Of a stretch of 48,596 nt of DNA, positions 35,023 through 42,592 are shown piece by piece (positions within the stretch are counted from its first letter, which is position 1; each line of letters opens with the position of its first letter). Made by a program: the position numbers and the translations under genes. This DNA is from Verrucomicrobiota bacterium (GTDB taxonomy: Bacteria > Verrucomicrobiota > Verrucomicrobiia > Chthoniobacterales > Chthoniobacteraceae), in contig VFJQ01000026.1 of the NCBI GenBank assembly GCA_009885995.1, positions 1 to 48,596 on the forward strand. Direction: 5' to 3'. Below the pieces are notes generated by a model. The model was not told where the DNA came from and ran no database searches. It was given only the letters and a program-made list of their open reading frames with translations.

Positions 35023-36213
35023 ATGAAATTCCAAGCCGTTGCCGCCATCGTTGCGCCGGTTATCGCCATCGGAGCTCCTTTCCTCTGGCCGAAGTTCGTG
35101 CGCGTCCGCTCAGCGCTGCTCGATACGACGCCAGCCACGGCGCTCGCAACCCCGGCGGCACCCGCCGCTTCTGCGCTGGAGAAAGTCGCGATCACCGACA
35201 AGGCCGCGATGCCCGCAGGCGAAGCGCGCAACGAGTTTTCGGACCTGCACACGACCGTCGAGCAGACGCTGGTGGGCGCCGAGTTGCGCGGCAACGGACG
35301 CGATTGGGTTCGCGCAAAGCTTCACAATACGACCGCGACGCCGATCAAGGTGAAGGTGGACGCGGGCCAGATGCTTGAGGCGGGCTTCAACGCCGTCGTC
35401 GTCGTGCATCCCGCATTCGCCGAGATCGCGCCGGGTGCGACTGCGCAACTCGTCCTCGACACCGCGGCGATCCGCTCCGCCAACAAGACCAGCGAGCAGC
35501 CGTATCGGCTCACCTACGGACGCATCCCGAAGATCGAGAGCTTCCTCGCCTTGGCGCAAGACCGCGCTGATCTCTCGCTCGGTGCGATCCAGACCGCCGT
35601 GCTCGCGCTCACCGAAAACCTCCCGCTCAGCGCCGTGTGCAAGTTCCCCACCGTCGCGAGCGAGATCAAGAGCCGCTTCAATACGGATGCCTTCCGCGTC
35701 GAGACCGGCGACATCATCGCCGCCCTCTCCGGACTCCGGGCCGCCGGCGTGCCGGACGGCGCCGTCGTGATGACGATCGACCCCCAGCTCAAGATCGAGT
35801 CGATGATCGACCCGGCCTGCCGCGCGGTGGCGATGCATTATTACGGGCTCAACTCGGAGGCCGAGTGGACCTACTGGCGCGACGAGTTGCTCAAAGGCGA
35901 CCCGAGCACACGGCACTACGCGCTCTACGGCATCGCCCGGTTTTACCCCGACACGGCGATCGAGATGCTGCCAAAATGGGCGCGCGAGACCCGCACCTCG
36001 CCCGTCTTCCGCCTCGCGGCCGTCCAGGCGCTCGCCGAGACCCAGCGGCGCGAGGCGCTCCCTCTGCTCCGCCAGCTCGCGGACGAACTCGGCCTCAAGA
36101 CGGAACTCGGCCGCGCCGCTGCCGGCGCTGCAGAGTATCTCGAATCGCGCCTCGCCGACGCCGCCCTGCGGCAACCCGCCGTGGCCTCCCGCACGACGCT
36201 CTCGAAGTTCTAG
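35023..36213 (+). CDS. Exported or membrane-anchored HEAT-repeat-like protein
   Basis: 396 aa from ATG 35023; N-terminal hydrophobic segment MKFQAVAAIVAPVIAIGAPFLWP. A beta-rich middle (VRAKLHNTTATPIKVKVDAGQMLEAG, TAQLVLDTAAIRSANKTSEQPYRLTYG) is followed by helical repeats STRHYALYGIARFYPDTAIEMLPKWARETRTSPVFRLAAVQALAETQRREALPLLRQLADE, HEAT-like. The function is not recognised. A strong bidirectional hairpin follows the stop. Confidence 0.75.
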   Translation: MKFQAVAAIVAPVIAIGAPFLWPKFVRVRSALLDTTPATALATPAAPAASALEKVAITDKAAMPAGEARNEFSDLHTTVEQTLVGAELRGNGRDWVRAKLHNTTATPIKVKVDAGQMLEAGFNAVVVVHPAFAEIAPGATAQLVLDTAAIRSANKTSEQPYRLTYGRIPKIESFLALAQDRADLSLGAIQTAVLALTENLPLSAVCKFPTVASEIKSRFNTDAFRVETGDIIAALSGLRAAGVPDGAVVMTIDPQLKIESMIDPACRAVAMHYYGLNSEAEWTYWRDELLKGDPSTRHYALYGIARFYPDTAIEMLPKWARETRTSPVFRLAAVQALAETQRREALPLLRQLADELGLKTELGRAAAGAAEYLESRLADAALRQPAVASRTTLSKF

Positions 36214-36237
36214 CAGCCTCCTCTGCGGCTCTCCCGA

Positions 36238-36266
36238 AAAAGGACGCGCACCTCGCGCGTCCTTTT
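36238..36266. terminator. Bidirectional intrinsic terminator
   Basis: Stem AAAAGGACGCGC (36238-36249) pairs with GCGCGTCCTTTT (36255-36266) around a 5-nt loop. It is followed by T-rich sequence on the plus strand and, because of the A-run, on the minus strand too. It separates convergent genes. Confidence 0.85.
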
Positions 36267-36267
36267 C

Positions 36268-36747
36268 TTATTTCAGCGCATCGATTCGCAGCGCGCCGTC
36301 GGAAAGGATCCGCGCCCGCAAGCCGCCGTGGTCCATGAGCGCGGCCTCTGCGCCTTCGCCGAACGCACGATCCATCCAGTAGCACGGCGTGCATTCGGTC
36401 GTGCCGAAAAAGCGCACGCCTTGCAGCTCAAACTCGCGACCGATGAGTTCATTCAAATCCACGCCGCGGGTGATGACATTGCGCCGAAAGACCGCCGGAG
36501 ACCGATCCCAGATGCTGAGCTTCGAGCACAGCTCCTCATACACCTCATGCGCGAAGAACGTGATCTGGCCCTTGTAGTCCGGCTTGAAGTCCAGGAACCG
36601 GTCCCCCTCGATGCCGCGCCCAGCGAACACGCGCAGCTCATCGCGCTCGATCATCGGGTGCTCGCCCGGCGGCTTTTCGTGATGGCCGAAGAAATTGTGG
36701 CCCGGCGAGAGGTAGAGATGCTTGATGCGAAAGTCGGTCGCGATCAT
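36268..36747 (-). CDS. MOSC-domain protein
   Basis: 159 aa. The MOSC fold shows HPMIERDELRVFAGRGIEGDRFLD, RNVITRGVDLNELIGREFELQGVRFFGTTECTPCYWMDRAF (conserved Cys in TECTPC) and GLRARILSDGALRIDA. MOSC domains bind the molybdenum cofactor and occur in sulfurases and sulfur-transfer proteins. Its divergent neighbour is mobA (57 bp apart), which makes molybdopterin-guanine dinucleotide, so a role in molybdenum-cofactor handling fits context well. Confidence 0.88.
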   Translation of the reverse strand: MIATDFRIKHLYLSPGHNFFGHHEKPPGEHPMIERDELRVFAGRGIEGDRFLDFKPDYKGQITFFAHEVYEELCSKLSIWDRSPAVFRRNVITRGVDLNELIGREFELQGVRFFGTTECTPCYWMDRAFGEGAEAALMDHGGLRARILSDGALRIDALK

Positions 36748-36803
36748 CGAATTTGTTCCAGCCGGTTGCGCAACGGGCTCGATACGACGTTAGTCGCCCC
36801 CCG

Positions 36804-37391
36804 ATGAATTCTCCGCAACCATTCTCCGCAGTGCTCCTCGCCGGTGGTCAGTCCTCGCGCATGGGCACCGATAAGGCGGCACTCATCGTGGAAGGTGAGC
36901 CGCTCTGGCAGCGACAACTCGCCAAACTGCGGGAGACGGGCGCTGAGGAAGTCTTCATCGCTGGCCGAAAGGACGGCCCGTATGCTGGCGCCGGGGTCCC
37001 GATCATCGAAGACATCATCCCAGATGCCGGTCCGCTCGCAGGGATTCAGGCCGCGATGCGCCACGCGCGAAATGATTGGCTGCTCGTTCTCGCCATCGAT
37101 CTGCCTGATGTGCCGGCCGCTTTTCTCACGAAGCTCGCACGCGATTCCATGAGTGCCTACGTCGGCCTCGTGCCCGCGCGGGAGGAATGGCTCCAGCCGA
37201 CCGCTGCCGTTTACACGCGGGATTGCCTGCCCCTCGTCGAGGAATGTCTCGCCGGCGAAAACCGCTCGCTGCGCCGCTTCTTCCGCCTCGCGCGCAAACG
37301 CGGCTTCGCGGAAATCCTGCCCATCAGCGAGGCCCAGCAGGCGAAATTTCGCAACCTCAACACACCCGCCGACCTCGAACAGCACGCTTGA
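36804..37391 (+). CDS. mobA: Molybdenum cofactor guanylyltransferase
   Basis: 195 aa from ATG 36804 (in-frame upstream ATG at 36753 is less likely). GTP-binding signature LAGGQSSRMGTDKAAL at 11-26, DAGPLAGIQAAMRHA, and LAIDLPDVPAAFL with the metal-binding Asp. It transfers GMP from GTP to molybdopterin to make MGD for DMSO-reductase-type enzymes. Divergent from the MOSC gene; 33 bp before an ECF sigma gene. Confidence 0.9.
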   Translation: MNSPQPFSAVLLAGGQSSRMGTDKAALIVEGEPLWQRQLAKLRETGAEEVFIAGRKDGPYAGAGVPIIEDIIPDAGPLAGIQAAMRHARNDWLLVLAIDLPDVPAAFLTKLARDSMSAYVGLVPAREEWLQPTAAVYTRDCLPLVEECLAGENRSLRRFFRLARKRGFAEILPISEAQQAKFRNLNTPADLEQHA

Positions 37392-37424
37392 GTCCGAGGC
37401 CCGGCTTCGCCTAAGACGCCCGCC

Positions 37425-38165
37425 ATGGATTCCTCCCCGGGCCATTCGCCCTTCCCTGTTACGCGCTGGACGCTCGTCCTGCGTGTTCGCGCCGAGGGCG
37501 ATCGCACTGCGGCGCATCGGGCGCTCGCCGACTTGTGTGCCGCCTATTGGTATCCGCTCTACGCTTTCGCGCGTCGGCGCGGGCACGGCCCGCAGGATGC
37601 CGAGGATCTCACCCAGGGTTTTTTCGCTGCGGCCATCGAATCGAATCTCTTCGCCAAAGCCGAACCTCAGCTCGGCAAGCTGCGCACCTTCCTCCTCACC
37701 GCCTTCCGTCATCACCTCGCCGACTTGGACGACCGCGCTCGCGCGCAAAAGCGCGGCGGCGGCGGCGAACTGATCCCGCTCGACTTCGGGAGCGGCGAAG
37801 ATCGCTACTCGCGCGAGCCCGCCGACCCGATGACGCCGGAGAAATTGTTCGAGCGAAGCTGGGCAGTGTCCGTGGTGCGCATCGCGCTCGCGGCCCTCGC
37901 GGACGACGAGACGCGCGCCGGCCGAGGCGCGCAGTTCCGCGCGCTGGAGCCATTCCTCTCCCCCGACACCGCCGCCGAGCCCAGCTATACTGCCGCAGCG
38001 GGCACTCTCGGCCTCAGCGAAGACGCCGCCTGGCAGGCCGTCAGCCGGCTCCGCAAAAAGTTCCGCCTCTTCCTGCGCCGCCAGATCGCCGACACGCTGC
38101 ACGCGCCGAGCGACGCGCAGATCGAGGCGGAATTGGATTCCCTTCGCGCCGCGCTTTGTGTGTAG
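37425..38165 (+). CDS. ECF-type RNA polymerase sigma factor
   Basis: 246 aa. Region 2-like AAYWYPLYAFARRRGHGPQDAEDLTQGFFAAAIESNLF... LGKLRTFLLTAFRHHLADL, a type widely seen with Planctomycetes/Verrucomicrobia kinases; region 4 SYTAAAGTLGLSEDAAWQAVSRLRKKFRLFLRRQI. A longer than usual central linker. The TAG stop is inside a GTAG repeat head (38162). The next gene, 58 bp downstream, is a Hanks-type kinase, the usual sigma-kinase pairing. Confidence 0.88.
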   Translation: MDSSPGHSPFPVTRWTLVLRVRAEGDRTAAHRALADLCAAYWYPLYAFARRRGHGPQDAEDLTQGFFAAAIESNLFAKAEPQLGKLRTFLLTAFRHHLADLDDRARAQKRGGGGELIPLDFGSGEDRYSREPADPMTPEKLFERSWAVSVVRIALAALADDETRAGRGAQFRALEPFLSPDTAAEPSYTAAAGTLGLSEDAAWQAVSRLRKKFRLFLRRQIADTLHAPSDAQIEAELDSLRAALCV

Positions 38166-38213
38166 CGTGCGTTCGATGAGCGCACCGGAATCGGCTCACA
38201 GAGCCGACGCTAC
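38162..38213. repeat. GTAG-type REP pair, supplies stop codon of the sigma gene
   Basis: GTAG at 38162 (stem TGCG...CGCA, loose) faces CTAC at 38210-38213 (stem TCGGCTC/GAGCCGA). The stop of the ECF gene, TAG 38163-38165, is part of the left head. The pair ends 10 bp before the kinase ATG. Confidence 0.75.
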
Positions 38214-38222
38214 ACACCACGA

Positions 38223-40805
38223 ATGAGCGCTTCCCACGAGCCGCCCAACGACGAATCCGCAGGGAAACCCACGCACCGCCGCGACGCGGATCGATTGGAC
38301 GCGCTGTTGGGCCTCGCTGCTGGCGCGTCGGAGCCGCCCGCCTCGCCGGCCACTGCCGTCGGCGAGGACAGCTTCTTCGGACTGTCGCCCGCCGAGTCGG
38401 GCGCTGGCACCGAGCCGCTGCCCACGCCGTCGGATCTCCAGCGCGACTTCCCGGCATACGCGATCCTCGATCTTCTCGGCCGCGGCGGCATGGGCGTGGT
38501 CTATCAGGCGAAGCACACCGGCCTCGCCCGGCTCGTCGCCATCAAGCTCCTCCCGCCCGAGTTCGGCGATGACGCCGACTTCGCCGCCCGCTTCCAGCGC
38601 GAAGCCCGCGCGATGGCCCGGCTCGAGCACCCGAATATCATCACCGTCCACGACTACGGCCAGACCGCCGAGGGCCGGCTCTACATCGTCATGGAGTTCG
38701 TCGATGGCGCGAACCTCGCCCAGCTCATGCGCATGGGTGCGCTGGAGGAGAGCGCGCTCTCGCTTCCCGTCGCGGGCATCGACAGCGCGGGGCCCGCCCG
38801 TCGCGTGCCGCAGCTCGATATCCTCGCCATCGCCGCGCAGCTCTGCGACGCGCTCGCCTTTGCGCACGGCGAAGGCGTCGTCCACCGCGACATCAAGCCC
38901 GCCAACGTCATGATCGACAAGCGCGGCCGCGTGAAGATCGCCGACTTCGGCATCGCCCGGCTCATCGACGCCGAGCTCGACGACAGCGCGTTCACCACCA
39001 CCGGCACCGTCATGGGCACGCTCGACTACATGGCCCCCGAGCAGCGCAAAGGCATGAAGGTCGATCAGCGCGCCGACATCTACAGCCTCGGCGTCATGCT
39101 CTACGAGATGTTCTGCTGCGAAGTCCCGCGCGGCATCTTCGCCCCGCCCTCCACCCGCAGCGGCTGCGACCCGCGCATCGATGCCATCGTCGCCCGCGCC
39201 CTGCAGAGCGAGCCCGCCCTGCGCTACCAGACCACCGCCGAGATGAAAGCCGAGGTGGACGCCGTTCGCGTCGCGTCTGCGCCTGGAGCGTGCGCTGTCC
39301 CAGCAGGATCTGTAGCGTGCGCTGTCCCAGCGCAACCTGTAGCGTCCGCTGTCCCAGCGGAATCTGTAGCGTCCGCTGCCCCAGCGGAATCTGCGCAACT
39401 GGCGAAGCCAGCGCAACCCAGTCCCGCCACTGCGCTGACTGCCGAAGGCAGGTCGAGGCGGAAACACGGCGACAAACAGCGCACGCTACACCGGCCCCTC
39501 GCCGCAGCGCTCCTCTTCCTAGCGGTCGGCGGCTGGTTCGTGTGGCAAAGCCAGCGCGCCCCCGTGCCTGTAGCGTCCGCATTGCCGAAGGCAGGTCGAG
39601 GCGGAAACATGGCGACAATCTCAGCGGACAACACCGCCCCCTCGGCTGGGACAGCCGACGCTACACAGCCCGCCGCCATCAAGCTCTGGGACTCGCCGGA
39701 CAAGCTGCGGAATTGGAAAAACCTCCCCTGGAAGGAAAATGCCCTATTTTTGGATAACGTCTGGTTGAGCAATCCGATGCCTATCAGCCGCGACGCCATT
39801 CTCCGCGCCAAGATCCGCCTGAATGCGGATGCGAAAGACCCACAGATTGCCCTCCGTGCCAGCGGCACGAAACCCACCGAAAGTCGATATTTCGTTGGTT
39901 GGAATGGCGACTCCCTCATGCTGACGAGCATGAAAGAGGGGCGCTCCAAGTATCTCAAATCGTGGCCGCTGCGGCGCGGAAATGAGGCCGACCGGTGGCT
40001 TTCCGTCGAGCTGCGTGCCGTCGGTGACCAGATCAGCGTCAAGGCCGACGACGTCCTGCTCGGCACGCTCACCGACACTTCCGTGCCCGATCCCGGCACG
40101 GTGGCCGTGTTCGCTAATGCCAACGGCTACTTCCGCGACATCGAATACATCCCGCTGGATGTAGCGTCCGCTGTCTCAGCGGACGGTGCGCTGGGGACAG
40201 CGCACGCACCACCCGCCGCCGAGCCGTGGGTGGACCTGCTCAAGCCGGACAAATCCGCCACCGCATGGGTCGATCTTTGGGGCGGTGCGAACTTCAGCGG
40301 CGAGCGTCTCGTGGTGCCCGCAGCGGGAGGAGTCAGGGTCATCGGGCCGGCGGCAGAGGGGCACGCTGATAGCGCGCTGCGAGTGCGGGCAAGTTTCGAT
40401 CCCGCCACCGGCTCTGCCGTGCTCCGTGCGCGCGGGGGCAAGGCAGCAGCGGGCTATGCGGTGGTTCTCCGCGAAACATCGGCGAGCATCGAACTCTGGC
40501 CGGGAGGCATCGAAAACACGCCTCGAACTCTCAAGGAACTTTCCCTGCCCGCGCCGCGCGAGCCCGGGCAGGAGTATGAACTCGAGTTCCGCACCGTCGG
40601 CTCCACGCTCACCGTCCGCTACAACGGCCAGACGCTCGGCTCGGTCGAGGATACGACTTATCCCACCGGCGGCTGTGGGCTCAGTGCGGGCAACGCCCAC
40701 AAGGGACCCGCCACGATCACCAAGCTCGAATACCTCGACCTGAGCGCAGCGGCGAAACCCTCGGCTCATCGAGCCGACGCGCCCCCCCCGCTGCCGAGGC
40801 GCTGA
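38223..40805 (+). CDS. Membrane serine/threonine kinase with repeated 3-keto-disaccharide-hydrolase-like domains, frameshifted at its 3' end
   Basis: 860 aa as read. Kinase ~80-345: GRGGMGVVYQA (86-96), Lys108 region VAIKLL, Asp223 in HRDIKPAN, DFG 241-243, APEQR. Residues 354-390 (ACAVPAGSVACAVPAQ...) are translated palindromic repeats in 9-aa steps. Transmembrane helix ~425-441, then two beta-sandwich domains of DUF1080/LamG-like type: ~486-645 (LWDSPDKLRNWK...FRDIEYIPL) and ~667-841 (EPWVDLLKPDKSAT...KLEYLDLS). They are joined by repeat-encoded linker 647-663. The frame ends PPPLPRR at a run of eight C (40782-40789). One more C would join it in frame to the third such domain at 40811-41467. 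The original protein was probably ~1,080 aa. Confidence 0.87.
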   Translation: MSASHEPPNDESAGKPTHRRDADRLDALLGLAAGASEPPASPATAVGEDSFFGLSPAESGAGTEPLPTPSDLQRDFPAYAILDLLGRGGMGVVYQAKHTGLARLVAIKLLPPEFGDDADFAARFQREARAMARLEHPNIITVHDYGQTAEGRLYIVMEFVDGANLAQLMRMGALEESALSLPVAGIDSAGPARRVPQLDILAIAAQLCDALAFAHGEGVVHRDIKPANVMIDKRGRVKIADFGIARLIDAELDDSAFTTTGTVMGTLDYMAPEQRKGMKVDQRADIYSLGVMLYEMFCCEVPRGIFAPPSTRSGCDPRIDAIVARALQSEPALRYQTTAEMKAEVDAVRVASAPGACAVPAGSVACAVPAQPVASAVPAESVASAAPAESAQLAKPAQPSPATALTAEGRSRRKHGDKQRTLHRPLAAALLFLAVGGWFVWQSQRAPVPVASALPKAGRGGNMATISADNTAPSAGTADATQPAAIKLWDSPDKLRNWKNLPWKENALFLDNVWLSNPMPISRDAILRAKIRLNADAKDPQIALRASGTKPTESRYFVGWNGDSLMLTSMKEGRSKYLKSWPLRRGNEADRWLSVELRAVGDQISVKADDVLLGTLTDTSVPDPGTVAVFANANGYFRDIEYIPLDVASAVSADGALGTAHAPPAAEPWVDLLKPDKSATAWVDLWGGANFSGERLVVPAAGGVRVIGPAAEGHADSALRVRASFDPATGSAVLRARGGKAAAGYAVVLRETSASIELWPGGIENTPRTLKELSLPAPREPGQEYELEFRTVGSTLTVRYNGQTLGSVEDTTYPTGGCGLSAGNAHKGPATITKLEYLDLSAAAKPSAHRADAPPPLPRR
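39284..39388 (+). repeat. GTAG REP array inside the kinase coding region, 27-bp period
   Basis: Full units start at 39312, 39339 and 39366, exactly 27 bp apart, each GTAG then a stem of the type GCGCTG/CAGCGC or CCGCTG/CAGCGG; a variant with GGAG head starts at 39285. 27 bp keeps the kinase frame, and the peptide is (V-A-S/C-A-V-P-A-x-x). Same element as in the intergenic arrays at 41478 and 42206. Confidence 0.88.
39441..39664 (+). repeat. Extended REP subtype, two direct copies, within the kinase gene
   Basis: A 35-bp block (GCCGAAGGCAGGTCGAGGCG and on) occurs at 39441-39475 and 39584-39618, one mismatch apart. A third, inverted copy lies at 40866-40900. The second copy is headed by GTAG at 39570, and a closing CTAC is at 39661-39664. 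It encodes cytoplasmic and periplasmic linker flanking the transmembrane helix. Confidence 0.8.
40161..40205 (+). repeat. GTAG REP in an interdomain linker of the kinase gene
   Basis: GTAG at 40161 with stem GTCCGCTG / CAGCGGAC, then a headless hairpin GTGCGCTG/CAGCGCAC to 40205. In frame it encodes [16 protein letters not shown] between the first and second beta-sandwich domains. Confidence 0.85.
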
Positions 40806-40810
40806 AGCTG

Positions 40811-41467
40811 GTGACCGAGGGCGCGCCTGGAGCGTCGGCTCTCCGAGCCGAAAACTCGACTGGGATTGTCGCCCCGCTTCCGCCTCGACCTGCCTTTGGC
40901 AGTGCCGACGCTACACGAGCCGCCGAGCCGTGGGTGGACCTGCTGAAGCCGGGCAAATCCCCCACCGGATTCATCAATTTTCGGGCTGACGCGCGTCTGA
41001 CTGCCGACGGCCTCGTCCTGCAGCCGGGGGCTTCTATCGGGATCGGAGGGCCGACGGCGATAGGGCACTTCGATGGAGCCCTGCGTTTTCGCACCCGCTT
41101 TGACCCCGCATCCGGCGCAGTAAATCTCCGTGCGCGCTGGGACGTCAAGGCAGGCGCAGCCTCCTATGTGGCGTCTTTGCGAAGCACAGTGGCCTTCATC
41201 GAGCTCTGGCCGGGAGGTGCCGACAACAAATCCCGGAAGCTCAAGGAGTTCACCCTGCCTGAGCCGCTCCGCACCGGGCAGGAGTATGAACTCGAATTCC
41301 GCGTCGTCGGCTCCACGCTCACCGTCCGCCTCGATGGCCAGACGCTCGGCTCCGTCGAGGACGCGACTTTCCCCGCAGGCTTGTTCGGCATCAGCCTCGG
41401 CTCGGGCGAGAACAAGACACCCGTCACCGTCACCTCGCTCGAATACCTCGACCTCAGCGCGAAGTAG
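40811..41467 (+). pseudogene. Third beta-sandwich domain, separated from the kinase by a frameshift
   Basis: 218 codons. From ~residue 39 the text AEPWVDLLKPGKSPTGFINF ... LEYLDLSAK parallels domain 2 of the kinase (EPWVDLLKPDKSAT ... LEYLDLSAA) along its whole length, including IELWPGG and GQEYELEFR. The beginning (MTEGAPGASALRAENS) contains another palindromic repeat. The reading frame is +2 relative to the kinase; adding one C to the C8 tract restores a single ORF. GTG 40811 has no ribosome site. The TAG stop lies in a GTAG head at 41464. Confidence 0.8.
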
Positions 41468-41603
41468 CATCGGCTGTGTAGCGTCGGCTCTGCCGGTGTA
41501 GCGTGCGCTGTCCTCAGCGCATGGGCGGCGGGCACTGCGCTGGGGGGCATGCGCTGGGACAGCGCACGCTACAACCGCTGCGCTGGGACAGCGCACGCTA
41601 CAG
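41464..41603. repeat. REP array downstream of the RAYT gene
   Basis: GTAG heads on the plus strand at 41464 (degenerate), 41478 and 41498; CTAC on the opposite strand at 41569-41572 and 41598-41601. Stems are TGCGCTG/CAGCGCA type, with shorter partner hairpins between. The right end abuts the 3' end of the RAYT gene at 41607. Confidence 0.9.
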
Positions 41604-41606
41604 CCG

Positions 41607-42161
41607 CTACGCGCGATCGATCCGCACGACCTCGCCTTGATACGGCCACTCCTCTGGCGCGCTCACCAGTCCGGCTCGCACGGGATTCATCCACACGTAA
41701 TGCCACTTCTGCGCATAGCTCTCGTCGTGGCGCAGCAGGTGATCGTGAAACCCCGGCTGCCAGAACGACCGCAGCCGCTCGCCCGCCCGGTGCGCCGGCG
41801 TGGGTGGCTGTAGCGTGCGCTGTCCCAGCGCATCCTCCGCTGAGACAGCGGACGCTACACCGCGCTGTCCCAGCGCGGCGCCGAGCGTGCGCTTGAGCGC
41901 CTTCACCCACGCGCCCAGCGTCATCTCCCCGGCCACTCGCACGAAGAGATGTGCGTGATCGGGCATCAGCACATAGCGCCCCACGCCGATGCGATGCTCC
42001 TCCGCCCGCTCGGCAAACGCGCGAAACGCTGCGTGGACTTCCGTGCAGGCGAGCAGGGGGCGGCGCAGGTGCGTATTGAACGTCACCAAGTAAAGCGGTG
42101 GCGTGGCCTGGGCAAAGATCAGCGGCAGCCGCGGAGGCTTGTCTTTGCGGACGGGGTGCAT
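41607..42161 (-). CDS. REP-associated tyrosine transposase (RAYT, Y1_Tnp family)
   Basis: 184 aa from ATG 42161; an open extension to 42338 is translated repeats and is rejected. HUH motif H69-A-H71 in RYVLMPDHAHLFV (metal site), VKALKRT, then after an insert GERLRSFWQPGFHDHLLRHDESYAQKWHYVWMNPVRAGLV with the candidate catalytic Tyr (149 or 155) and the NPVRAGLV family end. RAYTs are single-copy transposase-like genes thought to recognise GTAG-headed REP hairpins and cut single-stranded DNA. Residues ~92-118 (LGQRGVASAVSAEDALGQRTLQ) are encoded by an in-frame REP pair, so the enzyme carries its own substrate inside its gene. Arrays of the same repeat flank it on both sides. Confidence 0.9.
   Translation of the reverse strand: MHPVRKDKPPRLPLIFAQATPPLYLVTFNTHLRRPLLACTEVHAAFRAFAERAEEHRIGVGRYVLMPDHAHLFVRVAGEMTLGAWVKALKRTLGAALGQRGVASAVSAEDALGQRTLQPPTPAHRAGERLRSFWQPGFHDHLLRHDESYAQKWHYVWMNPVRAGLVSAPEEWPYQGEVVRIDRA
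41810..41888. repeat. REP pair inserted inside the RAYT coding region
   Basis: GTAG at 41810 with stem TGCGCTG/CAGCGCA and a facing unit ending CTAC at 41865-41868, followed by a headless hairpin CGCGCTG/CAGCGCG to 41888. Length keeps the RAYT frame open. It falls between the conserved LKRTLGA and GERLRSFW motifs, at a loop of the fold. Confidence 0.88.
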
Positions 42162-42205
42162 GGCCGCCCGTCTAGCGGACAGCGGATGGAAGGCAAGTGC
42201 GCTCT

Positions 42206-42360
42206 GTAGCGTTGCGCTCTGTAGCGTTGCGCTCTGTAGCGTGCGCTGTCCCAGCGCAGAGCCAGCCATTGTAGCGTGCGCTGTCCCAGCGCAGAGCCAG
42301 CCATTGTAGCGTGCGCTGTCCCAGCGCAGAGTTGACATGCGCTGGGACGGCGCACGCTAC
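42206..42360. repeat. REP array upstream of the RAYT gene
   Basis: Three 15-bp minimal units GTAGCGTTGCGCTCT start at 42206, 42221 and 42236 (the last continuing into a full hairpin). Full REPs are at 42236, 42271 and 42306 with exact 35-bp spacing, then an inverted unit ends CTAC at 42357-42360. The tandem spacing indicates expansion by local duplication after insertion. Confidence 0.92.
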
Positions 42361-42592
42361 ACGGGCCACCTTTTTTTCGGTCCACGAAAGATTTCCCGTC
42401 AGGACCGCTGAAATTTTCCGCATGTCAGGGGTGAATGCACTCGCTCGCTCCGACCCTCGCCCTTTCATCCAGAAAAATACGCAATTCTGCCCATAGGCGA
42501 TCGCGTGCGGACCTCCTAAAACCGGTGCGCTTCATCAGCCCCCAGAACGGCTGGTTTGCACGAAATGCAGATTCACCGCAGCTCCCGCATAA
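42361..42592. other. Intergenic stretch between RAYT array and LuxR-type gene
   Basis: About 230 bp with no gene recognised. It is AT-richer than its neighbours, with a few A-runs, and is probably the promoter region for the LuxR-type gene; no convincing -35/-10 pair was found. Confidence 0.4.

Noticed and set aside
42162..42338. N-terminal extension of the RAYT with ALGQRTLQ-type peptides
   Set aside because: This part is translated REP DNA ahead of the conserved start MHPVRKDKPPRLP; the ATG at 42161 fits the family.
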